From: an uncultured Bacteroidales bacterium
Lineage (GTDB): Bacteria > Bacteroidota > Bacteroidia > Bacteroidales > UBA3663
DNA: 35,951 bases
Assembly: GCA_902776605.1 (NCBI GenBank)
Contig: CACYQQ010000001.1
Span: 1 to 35,951 of the forward strand
Direction of reading: 5' to 3'
The notes beneath the pieces are model-generated. The model saw nothing but the letters and a program-made list of their open reading frames with translations, was not told where the DNA came from and searched no databases. Shown piece after piece: positions 25,212-33,513 of the stretch. The position numbers were made by a program, and so were the translations under genes. How positions within the stretch are numbered: position 1 is the stretch's first letter; each line of letters opens with the position of its first letter.

Positions 25212-26429
25212 TCAATTTCTCTCCTTGCGGATGGGAAAATACTTTCCATAGGTCAACATACGCCACAGCCATTCCAAGGGACCGAAGCGGAACGCACGGA
25301 ACCACAATCGACTACAGATAATCTGCAAGAAGAAAACGGCAATAGCGGTCAGTTCGACAGTAACCAATCCAAAGGTGGTACCCCATCCCAGTCCTATGCC
25401 ATAGAACAAGAGAATGCCGATGAGCGACTGCGAGATATAATTGGTCAAGGCCATACGGCCAGGGGCTGCCAACCAACCGAACGCCATAAAATGCTTGACT
25501 GAACATACCTGGTACAAGATACAGATACCCAACACGAAGGCGACAGCCAACGGGAAGACACTGACCGTATAGAGCAATGAATGGATCGTCAATCCCCAAG
25601 GATGACCCGAGGTAGCACTCCAGGCATAGAGCAACGAAGCAGGCAATCCCCAAACCGCCATCCAAGTACAATATCGCTTCAAGGGGAAGTCTCCCAGTCG
25701 GGCATACCATCTGTTTCGGCCAATCAGATAACCCAACATGAACAATGCCAAGACTTTAGGAAGACGATGTCCGCCAACGAACTCCCACAGACGTTCATGA
25801 GCTCCTTGAATCAAGAAAGCAAAAACATCTTGATAACTGTCGGCATCGCGCAACCAAGTGGCAAAATTCTCTTCTGTGATGCCCTGCGCCGTGGCACTGG
25901 TCCACCATGCGTCATAGAAAGGAGCCGCAAAGTCGATACCACCGAACTCCGTCATAGCATCCAGTCCGACAGGCAACAGGAGCAACCCGATGGCCCAACC
26001 AAGCAACACTTTGTCGGAGCATCGGACAAACAACGTCAGCAACAATCCACCCACGGCATAGAGCAACAGGATATCGCCGCTCCAGATGAACATCAAGTGC
26101 AAAGCTCCGATAATCAGCAATATAAGCATTCGACGCACAAACCTTCCTACGCTATGACGCGCCAGTATCAACGAGAAACCGACTCCGAAAAGCAAAGAGA
26201 AGATGGTGTAGAACTTGCCATCGACCAACAGATATTGCAGATAACGCACCACCGAATCCACCTCTGCCGTTGGCATAGCCGACTGCTCGGCCGACGTCAG
26301 GAACGTCCACAAGGCAAATTCCGGATAGTTGGCCAAGGCAATACCCAACAGGGCAAGCCCTCGCAACACGTCCAGTATGACGTGCCGCTCGCGCTCTGTC
26401 GTCGGGCCAGTATATATATTTGTACTCAC
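25212..26429 (-). CDS. DUF418 family polytopic membrane protein
   Basis: A 405-residue integral membrane protein with about ten hydrophobic segments. It opens with ILDVLRGLALLGIALANYPEF, the typical start of the DUF418 / heparan-alpha-glucosaminide acetyltransferase-like fold, and ends with the DUF418 pattern APGRMALTNYISQSL and GPLEWLWRMLTYG. Relatives are presumed membrane acyl- or transport-type proteins; no substrate is known. The frame starts with GTG at 26429; no in-frame ATG of comparable fit is seen. It lies 32 bp after the exported unknown gene, so it may be co-transcribed with it. Confidence 0.88.
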   Translation of the reverse strand: MSTNIYTGPTTERERHVILDVLRGLALLGIALANYPEFALWTFLTSAEQSAMPTAEVDSVVRYLQYLLVDGKFYTIFSLLFGVGFSLILARHSVGRFVRRMLILLIIGALHLMFIWSGDILLLYAVGGLLLTLFVRCSDKVLLGWAIGLLLLPVGLDAMTEFGGIDFAAPFYDAWWTSATAQGITEENFATWLRDADSYQDVFAFLIQGAHERLWEFVGGHRLPKVLALFMLGYLIGRNRWYARLGDFPLKRYCTWMAVWGLPASLLYAWSATSGHPWGLTIHSLLYTVSVFPLAVAFVLGICILYQVCSVKHFMAFGWLAAPGRMALTNYISQSLIGILLFYGIGLGWGTTFGLVTVELTAIAVFFLQIICSRLWFRAFRFGPLEWLWRMLTYGKYFPIRKERN

Positions 26430-26461
26430 TATAATTTCTTAAAAAGAGGGAACCACAATGG

Positions 26462-27046
26462 TCAAAAACCATTATACAAATCCTCTGGTTTTCGATTAAT
26501 CACTTTTTGAATAGCATCAAACTCTTTATTCAATAGCCATGAAAAGCGATCATCTTTTCCATTACCCCATGAAAAGAACATAACATCTGTATCTATACGA
26601 GCCTTTACTGCTCCTATAGAAAGAATCTTATCCAAATCAGATTTACTGATTGGATAAATCACACTTAAATCAAGAAGTGTAGTGGTTACGTAATTATCCT
26701 TCCACCCTACCCAACGAAAGGCATACATTCCATGAGTGGTTTTATCTTCAAATTTAGTCGAAGACAAAGTAATAATACTCCCATCTTTAAGTTTAATTAG
26801 CAACTTCCGACCCGGGCTTACCATAACTTTATCTTCCTTGAACTTAATTCTAATATAATAATTGACAATACCTGTTGAGTCTTTTTCATAGTCCAGACCG
26901 ACGTATATTTCGTCACTTAGTTCTGAAGTTTCGGAAATAATAATACCAATACCGTCGTCTTCGGATAGTTTTACGTACTCAAAATTCCAAGCTTTCAAAG
27001 TAAAAGCAAACACAGAAAAAAAGAATACAAACAAGAACTTTTTCAT
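26462..27046 (-). CDS. Exported protein of unknown function
   Basis: A 194-residue protein starting at 27046 (MKKFLFVFFFSVFAFTLKA, a clear signal peptide); an in-frame ATG ten codons earlier would spoil it. The mature part is rich in beta-strand-type segments with Lys/Asp/Ser and has one cluster of aromatic residues (MYAFRWVGWKDNY, about 117-129). I recognise no family. The composition is AT-rich compared with the polysaccharide genes to the left. It is 80 bp downstream of the GIY-YIG-like gene and 32 bp upstream of the DUF418 gene, all on one strand. Confidence 0.7.
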   Translation of the reverse strand: MKKFLFVFFFSVFAFTLKAWNFEYVKLSEDDGIGIIISETSELSDEIYVGLDYEKDSTGIVNYYIRIKFKEDKVMVSPGRKLLIKLKDGSIITLSSTKFEDKTTHGMYAFRWVGWKDNYVTTTLLDLSVIYPISKSDLDKILSIGAVKARIDTDVMFFSWGNGKDDRFSWLLNKEFDAIQKVINRKPEDLYNGF

Positions 27047-27126
27047 AGTTACAATAGATTTAGTATTGACAATCATTATAGTGGAACACGCAAAGAGGCA
27101 GCAACTGATTTCTATAACAAATTATT

Positions 27127-27801
27127 CTATATTTGTGCCTCCTTCTCCTCTCTTAATTTATACAAAGGCGTACCTTTATAACTGAAATACTTAGGGCCTT
27201 GATATGCTCCCGAGGTATTTTGTTTATCTGCAGGAAGGAAGGTTCCGACAAAAGCAGAGAGGCTATATAAACGTCCATCATACTCCACTTTGTCATCCGA
27301 AGCTACTTTAACATGTAGATTGAGTTCATCGAAAACAACTTCATCGCCGACAGAAATACCAACCATATGGAACTTAAATGGAGGTTTCTGCGTTCTTTTC
27401 TTTTTCTCTTCTGCCGAAGTCTGAATCCGTTTATCCTCTTCTTTACTCTTAGACACAACTGGTTTTCCGTCAACATATACATATAATGTTGCATCATCCA
27501 AAAGGTCAGCAAAATCACGCATGATATCAAGCGCTACATCTGGTGCTACGTTAAAGAATTCACGATTCTGCCGAATACGCAAATCTGTCAATCTATCAAT
27601 TTGCTTGTGTATCTGGCGTTCAATCAAGTCATACTTGGCTGTTTCGAGGGTTGCATAAATCTCGAACGGCAAAGGTACTGCAGTATTGTCCAGTTCCTTA
27701 GAACGGACATCTACAGGACGGGAACTTTTTCCAATTTTAACCCAGTCTTCTCTGAAACTGGGATTGGTTAAGATATATACAAATCCTTTTGACGTTTCCA
27801 T
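27127..27801 (-). CDS. GIY-YIG nuclease-superfamily protein, T5orf172-like
   Basis: A 224-residue cytoplasmic protein. The N-terminal half (about 6-100) shows the GIY-YIG layout: GFVYILTNPS, then WVKIGKSSRPVDVRSKELD, and later the helix with Glu in DLIERQIHKQI and the REFFNVAP strand. This matches the T5orf172 (phage-type) branch. A charged Lys/Glu-rich linker (about 120-142) leads to a small C-terminal domain (DGRLYSLSAFVGTFLP ... KYFSYKGTPLYKL) resembling DUF4357-type modules found with GIY-YIG nucleases. These proteins are thought to be DNA nucleases linked to mobile elements or restriction; activity here is inferred. It is AT-rich and likely horizontally acquired. Confidence 0.75.
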   Translation of the reverse strand: METSKGFVYILTNPSFREDWVKIGKSSRPVDVRSKELDNTAVPLPFEIYATLETAKYDLIERQIHKQIDRLTDLRIRQNREFFNVAPDVALDIMRDFADLLDDATLYVYVDGKPVVSKSKEEDKRIQTSAEEKKKRTQKPPFKFHMVGISVGDEVVFDELNLHVKVASDDKVEYDGRLYSLSAFVGTFLPADKQNTSGAYQGPKYFSYKGTPLYKLREEKEAQI

Positions 27802-27910
27802 AGTGTTAAAACGAATTAATTTTCCTTATAGGGACTCAACAAATAATCAAACCACGATATCACGAACTAGAATTAATAATAATTGCCCTTTTTTTCCATG
27901 TAGAACGGCA

Positions 27911-27942
27911 CAAAGATACAAAAAATCAAAGAGAAATGCAAG
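27911..27942 (-). promoter_or_regulatory. Promoter of the GIY-YIG-like gene
   Basis: On the minus strand CTTG (27939-27942), a 20-base spacer and TATCTTTG (27911-27918), giving a leader of about 100 bases. One transcript could cover this gene, the exported unknown and the DUF418 gene. The rest of the 516-bp gap 27802-28317 holds only the hairpin and vestige listed below. Confidence 0.65.
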
Positions 27943-28044
27943 TATTCTGCGCCAAATGTTATGATAATTGCAAAAATGTTCTTTTACTTTGCTTCTCGAC
28001 ACAACCATCGGAGAAAGATATAATCATAGGTGTAGCACAAAATT

Positions 28045-28089
28045 CAGCAACGAGATAAATCTGGGCTTTCCAAACTTATCTCGTTGCTG
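28045..28089 (-). terminator. 14-bp perfect hairpin, probable terminator of the ORF6N gene
   Basis: 28045-28058 pairs perfectly with 28076-28089 around a 17-base loop. On the minus strand the stem is followed by AATTTTG; on the plus strand by TTTGCTTTC. It lies about 230 bp after the ORF6N stop. Confidence 0.6.
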
Positions 28090-28119
28090 TTTGCTTTCGC
28101 GTATGAATGTATCCTAAAG

Positions 28120-28140
28120 TTAATACTCCTCCTCGTTGAA
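28120..28140 (-). pseudogene. Vestige of the 3' end of a DUF2795 gene
   Basis: Read on the minus strand this encodes FNEEEY then a stop, the same C-terminus as the intact DUF2795 gene at 32537-32758, with nearly identical bases (19 of 19 but one across the core). Just upstream in the same frame is a stop, so only the tail remains. It suggests a recombination scar. The match is short and could still be coincidence. Confidence 0.4.
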
Positions 28141-28317
28141 ATGGCTAAATCAAGTTTTAGTTTGATGATTATCAGTTAGATATTGATTTCTTAACGAATT
28201 TTAGCAAAATAAACCGCACCATCTGAGGCGATTAGGACAAAGAAAAGAGTTTTGGGGATAAAGAAACTCAGATTTGAATTTAGGGAAGGGTATCGCCACT
28301 AAACAAGCACATCTGAG

Positions 28318-29346
28318 TTAATGAAGAATAAGTGGCTGGTTAAGTAGAGTTGAATCTATCATAGACACGTATAAACTCATATCCTTAACTGGCTCTATAG
28401 ACATTATTCTCTTTCCTCCATCCTTTGATGATGCTCCACAATGATAGATTACCTCATCTGGAGTATTATGATCAAGGACAATATAGCGGTCATGGAACTT
28501 TCCGGCACCTACCTTCAATGTAATATTTAAATGAGGGTATTCCTGCAGTAGGTCATGGAACTCCGAAAGATGAAGCATTCCATGATTGTTATCAGAAATT
28601 ATTGTAATAGAAACTGTATCTGGAACATCTGACATCAAAGACAGCGTCTTTAGGTTTATATAGTTGTCAATAGCAATGATACTATGCTTTGCTTGCGCAT
28701 AAATCCGTTTATATGCTAAATCAGATTCTACGGGCTGTCCATTCAATATCAACCAACCTTGTTTTACAATTGGATCACCAAAATCCAACATTACATCTGC
28801 CAATTGAGATTTTGTCACAACTTCACCTAATGTACTGACAATAGATGCCACCTTATCATCAAGTGCAGACAAAGAACTTCGAACTTCCAGTAAATCTCTT
28901 GTATTTTCTGTTGTCTGAAGTGATAGACGGAGATAATCTCGCTGTCCAATGAGAGATTGATTATCAACAATAAAGTCCTTCATTTGCTTAAATGTGCGAA
29001 TCAAGGCTTTACTCTGACGTGATGCCAGTTCTCCCTTTAGCACAGTCATAAGCATGTAGATACCTTGTTCGGTAAAAACATAGGGTGCAGTTCTTCTTCC
29101 ACCCCAACTTGAGGTCAATTTTTTTGACCGCAAGATTTCTACCTCTTCAGAAGAGAGTTGAAACATAAAGTCCTCTTCAAACTTCTCTGCGTTATTCTTG
29201 ACTTGTTGATTGAAAGCTTTGGTTGTATATCCATATATAGCAGCCAAGTCCGAATCCAGCATCACCTGCTGACCTCGGAAGATGTAAATCATATCTTTGA
29301 ATGACTGAGCATCTATCTCTATCACACTTTCATTTTTCTTTGCCAT
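28318..29346 (-). CDS. ORF6N-domain DNA-binding protein with C-terminal phospholipase-D-like half
   Basis: A 342-residue protein. Residues about 12-100 form an ORF6N domain (IYIFRGQQVMLDSDLAAIYGY, FMFQLSSEEVEILRS, APYVFTEQGIYML), a DNA-binding module known from phage antirepressor-type proteins. A helical linker (about 110-190) follows. The C-terminal part resembles a single phospholipase-D/HKD half-site: KFHDRYIVLDHN gives His-x-Arg-x4-Asp (Arg in place of the usual Lys), followed by CGASSKDGG. ORF6N proteins with this tail are widespread in Bacteroidota accessory regions; their job is unclear (phage regulation or defence). The gene lies between an excisionase-like relic and the GIY-YIG gene. 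Confidence 0.82.
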   Translation of the reverse strand: MAKKNESVIEIDAQSFKDMIYIFRGQQVMLDSDLAAIYGYTTKAFNQQVKNNAEKFEEDFMFQLSSEEVEILRSKKLTSSWGGRRTAPYVFTEQGIYMLMTVLKGELASRQSKALIRTFKQMKDFIVDNQSLIGQRDYLRLSLQTTENTRDLLEVRSSLSALDDKVASIVSTLGEVVTKSQLADVMLDFGDPIVKQGWLILNGQPVESDLAYKRIYAQAKHSIIAIDNYINLKTLSLMSDVPDTVSITIISDNNHGMLHLSEFHDLLQEYPHLNITLKVGAGKFHDRYIVLDHNTPDEVIYHCGASSKDGGKRIMSIEPVKDMSLYVSMIDSTLLNQPLILH

Positions 29347-29370
29347 CGAATAAATATGATCTTGTTAAGA

Positions 29371-29420
29371 CAAAAAAGGCTTACCCTAAGCGAGCTGTTC
29401 TTGTGGGAAGCAGGGTAAGC
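29371..29420 (-). terminator. Rho-independent terminator, minus strand
   Basis: A 9-bp stem (29379-29387 with 29412-29420) followed on the minus strand by C and six T. It lies between the relic HTH gene and the ORF6N gene and would end any transcript coming from the relic. Confidence 0.75.
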
Positions 29421-29554
29421 ATGTTCTATAAAACGACCCACACTATTTAAGCATTGGGAAGAGGCTTGACGGGTTCTTGCGCTGCAAAAATAGGACATTT
29501 ATTTGGTTCTTCCTAATATTTCATCTAAAAAACTATATTTTCCGACTCTTTTCC

Positions 29555-29612
29555 TTCTGATAATACCAATTTCAGGTATTTCAAATTCAATTTTGTAATA
29601 GAATTATCAGAA
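29555..29612. other. Hairpin in the 314-bp gap before the relic HTH gene
   Basis: TTCTGATAAT (29555-29564) and its complement (29603-29612) flank a 38-base AT-rich loop. Apart from this, the terminator and a weak -7-like TATTTTTG on the minus strand near 29490, I see nothing in 29347-29660. Confidence 0.4.
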
Positions 29613-29660
29613 AGAGAAAGCAAGAAGTAGCATCCCAACAGAACACCACTTCTGAGCTAC

Positions 29661-29944
29661 TTACGCTTTAGGCAGATCCTTCTTGGTTGAGAAGGTCTCG
29701 AAGCAGTAATGGTCGTGCATGGCGATGATGTCACTACCTCGATACCAGTACTTGTCGCCTTCTCGCAAATGGCAAGGTAGCCATCGTCGTGCAACGTCTT
29801 CAGGTACTTGTCTTGAATATGAAGCAGCTGCTTGATGTAGCTGTTGTCATAAATTCCCATCAGATCCACGCTCAAAGCAGCTTTCTTGGTGCTGCGTACC
29901 CACTCCAGAATCTCCTCCACGATTTTGAGCAGCTGGGAGAACAA
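29661..29944 (-). pseudogene. Frameshifted and 5'-truncated excisionase-like (HTH_17) gene
   Basis: The open frame from 29944 (a TTG; no ATG follows the upstream in-frame stop) encodes a MerR/excisionase-like helix-turn-helix: YIKQLLHIQDKYLKTLHDDGYLAICEK. There the sensible sequence switches frame and continues GDKYWYRGSDIIAMHDHY...FSTKKDLPKA to a TAA at 29661-29663. Joining the frames gives the usual HTH_17 ending (dKYWYRgsDI), so a single base is missing near codon 63, about 29755. The N-terminal part of such proteins is also absent. It is probably a remnant of an integrated mobile element. A sequencing error is the alternative explanation for the frameshift but not for the missing start. 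Confidence 0.65.
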
Positions 29945-30043
29945 ATCAAGGATTGTTTTTTATTGTGCTTGTTTAGTTTTAGCGGACAGCAATAGATTTC
30001 TATTATAAACCAAAAGAGAAATACTAACTCGAAAACGTTTTTA

Positions 30044-30955
30044 TCACCGACGGAGCTGCAAAATCCTTTTCAAATCGCTGGCAAAAATAGAGGAATACAA
30101 CCTTGCACCCTCATCCCACAAATGGAAACAATCCTTGAAGTACTCTTGATGGTCAATAAACAACCCTGAGGTATGATAATCTAACAACGGGATATTGTGG
30201 GAATCAGCAAATGCATGTAATTGGGCATAATAAGATGGTTCCGCTATTCCATAAGCAGGAGAAATAACAAAACAGAGGGCAATGCCATTGGTTCGACACT
30301 CATCAACGAACATTTTCAAATATTGCACCTTAGTTTCATTAACGATGACTTCTTCCTCGCCCCAATGTGCTGGCGAAGGAAATACGACGGGTCGTTCCTT
30401 AGGCAGATATCCACTCTCATTTTGATACCAATGGCTTTTAACCTGACCTGTCAGATTGGCCAAAACTTTAGTATTAAATCGATATAAATGAGAAATCTGG
30501 TATAACCAATAGTCTCCTGATAAACGGAAGACATTGTCCGCCTTTTCGTTTAAGCCGAAATAAGGAGCGAAAAAACCTGTCGTACAAAATGCAGACTCCT
30601 CTTCTTCAATGAAACTATTCTGCACCTCCAGGCACAACACCTTAGGCTTATGTCTCTGCAACAGGTAACAAAGAGCCATATATTGAGCAAAGATATTGTC
30701 CGAACCATCTATTCCCGCATTATATGTAGTCATACCCAACGTGTCCTGCAAAATGGAGGGAACATAGTGACAGTTGCAACGTGACGTTCCCATCATAACG
30801 ACATCGGCATCTACGCTCTCCACAATTTCCCGAATCTTGGGACTGGTGGAATCCAATGAACGTTGATTGAGCCACCACATGGCAGTTCCTCCAATCCGAT
30901 CAAAGACGAACCACAGGCAAATGATGCAAAACAAGTATCCAACAAACTTTTTCAT
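30044..30955 (-). CDS. SGNH-like membrane-anchored protein, partner of the MBOAT acyltransferase
   Basis: A 303-residue protein with one N-terminal membrane segment (about 4-20), so the rest faces the periplasm. It has SGNH-hydrolase features: S58 in VVMMGTSRCNCHY (block I), Asn in YNAGIDGSDN, and a C-terminal D275-x-x-H278 (KDCFHLWDEGA). In alginate and exopolysaccharide O-acetylation systems (AlgJ/AlgX, PatB-like), such proteins take acetyl groups passed across the membrane by an MBOAT protein; the MBOAT gene ends 8 bp upstream of this start. The acetylated glycan (capsule, peptidoglycan or other) is not evident from the window. Confidence 0.8.
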   Translation of the reverse strand: MKKFVGYLFCIICLWFVFDRIGGTAMWWLNQRSLDSTSPKIREIVESVDADVVMMGTSRCNCHYVPSILQDTLGMTTYNAGIDGSDNIFAQYMALCYLLQRHKPKVLCLEVQNSFIEEEESAFCTTGFFAPYFGLNEKADNVFRLSGDYWLYQISHLYRFNTKVLANLTGQVKSHWYQNESGYLPKERPVVFPSPAHWGEEEVIVNETKVQYLKMFVDECRTNGIALCFVISPAYGIAEPSYYAQLHAFADSHNIPLLDYHTSGLFIDHQEYFKDCFHLWDEGARLYSSIFASDLKRILQLRR

Positions 30956-30963
30956 AGCCGAAC

Positions 30964-32385
30964 TTAAAACTGGAAATAGATGAACTGGTTACCTCCGAAT
31001 ACGCCAAACAAAGAAATAATGGCCAATAACAGAGCGATATAAGTACATTGCACCAATCGGCATACCCATCCATCGGCAGGGAAAGCGAACCATTGTTTCT
31101 CTGCGGCAATATCTTTTACCAACACAGCTCCGATAGCAGCGAAAGAGGCAATAAGCACACCCCATCCTACATCCTGCACGTATGGGAATCCTGCATTTGT
31201 CACTATGCCTTTGACTATCGTGATGAAATCAGTCAACGAATTGGCTCTAAACAACATCCACAAGACACAGATCAAGATAAATGTCCATATATTATGCAGA
31301 TATTTGTTAATGCCATGGTACACTTTTTTATGGCAGCCCAAAGCTCTTTCCAGACAGAGAATCATGCCATGCAAACATCCCCAGCAAAGAAATGTCCAGT
31401 TGGCGCCGTGCCACAAGCCACTTATTATAAAGGTCACCAACAGATTAAAATATGTGCGCCAACGACCGACTCTACTTCCTCCCAACGGGATGTAAACATA
31501 GTCCTTCAACCAAGTGGAAAGTGAGATGTGCCACCGATGCCAGAACTCTCCTACGGTGCAAGCCAAATAGGGTCGATGGAAATTCTCCATCAAAGAGAAT
31601 CCCAACACTCGTGCTACACCGATGGCTATCAATGAGTAACCGGCAAAATCTCCATATATTTGAAAGGTAAAGAGCAATGCAGCCACAAGAAAAGAACCAC
31701 CATTGTGCATCTCTACATTATTAAACACGGCATCTACATAGATACCACAACGGTCGGACAGCACCAACTTTAAGAAATACCCCCACATCATCCATTTCAA
31801 GCCAGTCATAACGGCCTCCACATCGAAATCGTGCTTCTGCCGGAATTGTGGCAACAGATTGTTGGAGCGTTCTATAGGACCAGCTACCAACTGTGGAAAG
31901 AAAGAAACGAACAAGGCATAAGTCCAAAAATCCTTCTCAACTTTCGCCACTCCCCGATACACATCTATGGAATAACCTAATGCCTGAAATGTATAAAAAG
32001 ATATACCGACAGGCAATAGCAGATGGAAATCTGGAATATCTATTCCAAGACCCGTTTTCTGCAAAACATGTTCGATATTGGAAGAAAAGAAATTATAATA
32101 CTTAAACAGGAACAGCAAGGCAAGATTGAATACGATGCCGCCGATTAAGCACATTTTCTTGTTTTCCAAACTCTTATAATGGTCCATGCCGAGTGCAGCC
32201 AAATAAGTCACAACGGTACTCGACAAGAGCAACAAGGCGTAAGCGGGTTGCCAGTTCATATAGAAATAGTAACTGGCAACAAGTAGCCACATATTCCTGA
32301 CCCGAATGCGAGTACTTGGAATGCAGAAATACACGGCACAGACTATTGGGAAGAACAGCAGGAAGGATTTTGAATTAAACAACAT
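30964..32385 (-). CDS. MBOAT family membrane-bound O-acyltransferase (AlgI/DltB-like)
   Basis: A 473-residue polytopic membrane protein with about eleven membrane segments. It carries the MBOAT signatures LLPVGISFYTFQALGYSID, GEFWHRWHISLSTWLKDYVYIPLGGS and the catalytic His326 in SGLWHGANWTF. Such enzymes move acyl (usually acetyl) groups from a cytoplasmic donor to the outside for O-acylation of a cell-surface polymer. With the SGNH-like protein 8 bp downstream it forms a two-gene O-acetylation cassette. No polysaccharide polymerase or glycosyltransferase genes are adjacent. No consensus promoter is obvious in 32386-32490, though the TTTG-rich segment there may contain one. Confidence 0.93.
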   Translation of the reverse strand: MLFNSKSFLLFFPIVCAVYFCIPSTRIRVRNMWLLVASYYFYMNWQPAYALLLLSSTVVTYLAALGMDHYKSLENKKMCLIGGIVFNLALLFLFKYYNFFSSNIEHVLQKTGLGIDIPDFHLLLPVGISFYTFQALGYSIDVYRGVAKVEKDFWTYALFVSFFPQLVAGPIERSNNLLPQFRQKHDFDVEAVMTGLKWMMWGYFLKLVLSDRCGIYVDAVFNNVEMHNGGSFLVAALLFTFQIYGDFAGYSLIAIGVARVLGFSLMENFHRPYLACTVGEFWHRWHISLSTWLKDYVYIPLGGSRVGRWRTYFNLLVTFIISGLWHGANWTFLCWGCLHGMILCLERALGCHKKVYHGINKYLHNIWTFILICVLWMLFRANSLTDFITIVKGIVTNAGFPYVQDVGWGVLIASFAAIGAVLVKDIAAEKQWFAFPADGWVCRLVQCTYIALLLAIISLFGVFGGNQFIYFQF

Positions 32386-32490
32386 ATATACCTTGGTTGA
32401 TGCAGGAGCTTCTAAATTATTGGCATAGAGAGATTACACAAGCTTTCAAGCATCCCGCGAAAGCAATATCCCAAACCGACTATCAAACAC

Positions 32491-32523
32491 AAAAAAAGTG
32501 ACATTATCTATGCCACCTTTTTT
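32491..32523 (-). terminator. Terminator after the DUF2795 gene
   Basis: An A-run, a GTGaCAT/ATGcCAC stem and a T-run form a hairpin with U-tracts in both directions. On the minus strand it follows the DUF2795 stop by 13 bases. Confidence 0.7.
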
Positions 32524-32536
32524 GTACTCCCAATAA

Positions 32537-32758
32537 TCAATACTCTTCCTCGTTGAAGAAGAAGTCCTCCTTGGAAGGATAGTCAGGCCAAAGGTCTTCG
32601 ATCGATTCATAAATCTCACCTTCGTCCTCCATCTCCTGCAAGTTCTCAATCACTTCGAGCGGAGCACCCGAGCGGTTGGCATAGTCGAGCAGTTCATCGC
32701 GAGTAGCTGGCCAAGGAGCATCCTCCAGTTTTGAGGCCAATTCAAGAGTCCAATACAT
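32537..32758 (-). CDS. Small acidic DUF2795 protein
   Basis: A 73-residue, strongly acidic cytoplasmic protein. The block WPATRDELLDYANRSGAPLE followed by IENLQEMEDEGEIYESIEDLWPDYP is the DUF2795 pattern, seen in small single-domain proteins of many bacteria and often highly expressed in Bacteroidota; the function is unknown. It ends in FFFNEEEY. It is transcribed alone, judging by the terminator after it and the 66-bp gap to the methyltransferase gene. A tail remnant of a second copy lies at 28120-28140. Confidence 0.88.
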   Translation of the reverse strand: MYWTLELASKLEDAPWPATRDELLDYANRSGAPLEVIENLQEMEDEGEIYESIEDLWPDYPSKEDFFFNEEEY

Positions 32759-32824
32759 AGTTAATAGATTTATTATTAAAAGATTGATTTATAATAACAG
32801 TATCATCAACCAGCACAGTGGAGG

Positions 32825-33508
32825 TCAGAAAGCGACCTGATAGTGCTGCTTGAAGAATCGGGGTTGGCGGATGGCCAATCCATAGTCGTACAGGTCCATG
32901 GTGACCTCAATATGGTCGCACTCACAGATCTCGTCCCAGTAACTCTCCATCTGGCGACCCGGCTGAATGCCACGCACAAAGAAGATGCCACGCTCACTGA
33001 GGTGCTGTTGCAACCAAGCGGCGAAATCGGCGGGTGACATCGAGGCCGGCGCGCCATTGACGACAATCATGTCGGCCACATAATCCTCGGGCAGCGCCTC
33101 GATGGAGTCAATAAAGGTGACACGTTCCGTAAATCCAGCAAAGAGAGAGAGATGTTGCAGGCAGCGGCGTTTCTGGTCCGCACCGGCTACCGAATGAATC
33201 ACGTTGCGCGAATCGACCATCAGCAACGGCATCTGCGAATAACCGGCATCGCAACCGATTTCCAAGATACGGCGGGCGCGGAACCGATTGGCCAGACGGA
33301 AGAGCAAAGTAGCTACCTTGAACTTCACGGGGCTGTCCTTGGGATATAGTTTCGACAACTTCTGATAAGCATAATAAGGGCATTTCTCTTCGATCACTTC
33401 CGTGATGACGGCATAGGCGAATGGAGAATGCACTCCATATCCCTTGCGATGCTTCAACTTGCGCACCCCCTTGCTTATGTAATCTTTCAGTTTCTTTTTG
33501 GTGCTCAT
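32825..33508 (-). CDS. Class I SAM-dependent methyltransferase-like protein
   Basis: A 227-residue cytoplasmic protein with a Rossmann-type SAM-binding motif I (RRILEIGCDAGYS, residues 79-91), motif II-like VIHSVAGADQ, and the acidic strand ADMIVVNGAPASM. The basic N-terminus KLKHRKGYGVHSPFAY is shared by many Bacteroidota proteins of this type, where it precedes the Rossmann fold. The substrate is unknown; it resembles O-methyltransferase-type folds. The gene starts only 5 bp after the stop of the ArgE-like gene, so the two are co-transcribed. Confidence 0.78.
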   Translation of the reverse strand: MSTKKKLKDYISKGVRKLKHRKGYGVHSPFAYAVITEVIEEKCPYYAYQKLSKLYPKDSPVKFKVATLLFRLANRFRARRILEIGCDAGYSQMPLLMVDSRNVIHSVAGADQKRRCLQHLSLFAGFTERVTFIDSIEALPEDYVADMIVVNGAPASMSPADFAAWLQQHLSERGIFFVRGIQPGRQMESYWDEICECDHIEVTMDLYDYGLAIRQPRFFKQHYQVAF

Positions 33509-33513
33509 GTTTA

